Origin: DATCHW01 sp036508135
GTDB lineage: Bacteria > Bacteroidota > Ignavibacteria > Tepidaquicellales > Tepidaquicellaceae
Assembly: GCA_036508135.1 (NCBI GenBank)
Contig: DATCHW010000064.1
Span: 1-64,000 of the forward strand
Direction: 5' to 3'
Length of the DNA stretch: 64,000 nt
A program made the translations under genes and the position numbers. The notes beneath the pieces are model-generated. The model was given only the letters and a program-made list of their open reading frames with translations. It had not been told where the DNA came from and did no database searches. This document shows, in pieces, positions 63,916 through 64,000 of the stretch (position 1 is the stretch's first letter; each line of letters begins with the position of its first letter).

Positions 63916-64000
63916 TTTTTCCCGTATTAATTTCGGAAATAATTTTTAATGTTTCTGTTTCCACATCTCTGATCTTCCCGTTGTTCATTAACGACTTTTT
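63905..64000 (-). CDS. C-terminus of an upstream gene, cut by the window end
   Basis: The frame reads KKSLMNNGKIRDVETETLKII and on to a TAA at 63905-63907, with 31 codons visible. It overlaps the start of the next gene by 11 bp, so translation is probably coupled. Too little remains to name it; a sigma factor would fit the layout of the downstream membrane protein. Confidence 0.5.
   Translation of the reverse strand, partial: KKSLMNNGKIRDVETETLKIISEINTGKNGR

Overview
The window looks like a contig from an uncultured, AT-rich, Gram-negative bacterium of the Ignavibacteriota / Chlorobiota-Bacteroidota group. The clearest marker is a set of four large secreted proteins that end in a type IX secretion sorting domain with the YQNYPNPFN signature, typical of that group. 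A short (285 aa) primary-type sigma factor, several Cys-lipoproteins and outer-membrane beta-barrels fit the same picture. No rRNA, CRISPR array or intact transposase was seen.

Accessory left third (1-17,900). The left edge cuts a minus-strand cluster: a ribbon-helix-helix-like regulator, two paralogous acidic small proteins, a candidate ubiquitin-like protein and an E2-like (UBC-fold) protein with an HPNV...ACIG active-site region that runs off the window. A candidate ADP-ribosyltransferase-like gene is divergent from it. Then come a DUF5677-like gene, a decayed tyrosine recombinase, three large T9SS cargo proteins (a C10/streptopain-type protease, a BNR/YCF48-like protein and a beta-helix protein), an excisionase-like HTH gene and tRNA-Pro with a duplicated 3' end. 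The promoter/operator and first codons of the small regulator gene recur twice as decayed copies, at about 5.37 and 10.4 kb.

Middle (17,900-38,100). Envelope and secreted proteins come first (beta-barrel, lipoprotein, FG-GAP T9SS protein, M28 peptidase), then a repeat-rich tract with a duplicated tRNA-Arg(CCG). Housekeeping genes follow on the minus strand: primary sigma factor, rplW-rplD-rplC-rpsJ-tuf, a tRNA-Ile with a UAU anticodon, fusA-rpsG-rpsL, a YigZ-family gene, pcm, a CdaA-type diadenylate cyclase and a Wzi-like barrel. The S10 operon stops after rplW.

Defence island (38,460-46,410). On the plus strand are a SMEK-domain gene, a type III restriction-modification set whose mod gene carries an in-frame stop near its 5' end, a HEPN (DUF3644) gene between mod and res, and a TIR/SEFIR gene with an unrecognised partner. 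It is preceded by a low-complexity CTG-rich tract that is open in several frames.

Right third (46,600-64,000). scpA-scpB-rluB-lysS and cysK-metB are on the plus strand, followed by a hairpin (REP-like) array, a PAP2 phosphatase, queE, a DUF3108 gene, a GT9 glycosyltransferase with a ferredoxin, two lipoproteins, and an iscR-iscS-iscA/erpA-sod cluster. The window ends in a membrane protein that may be an anti-sigma factor, behind a cut-off upstream gene.

Function calls rest on motif recognition by eye; no database search was run.
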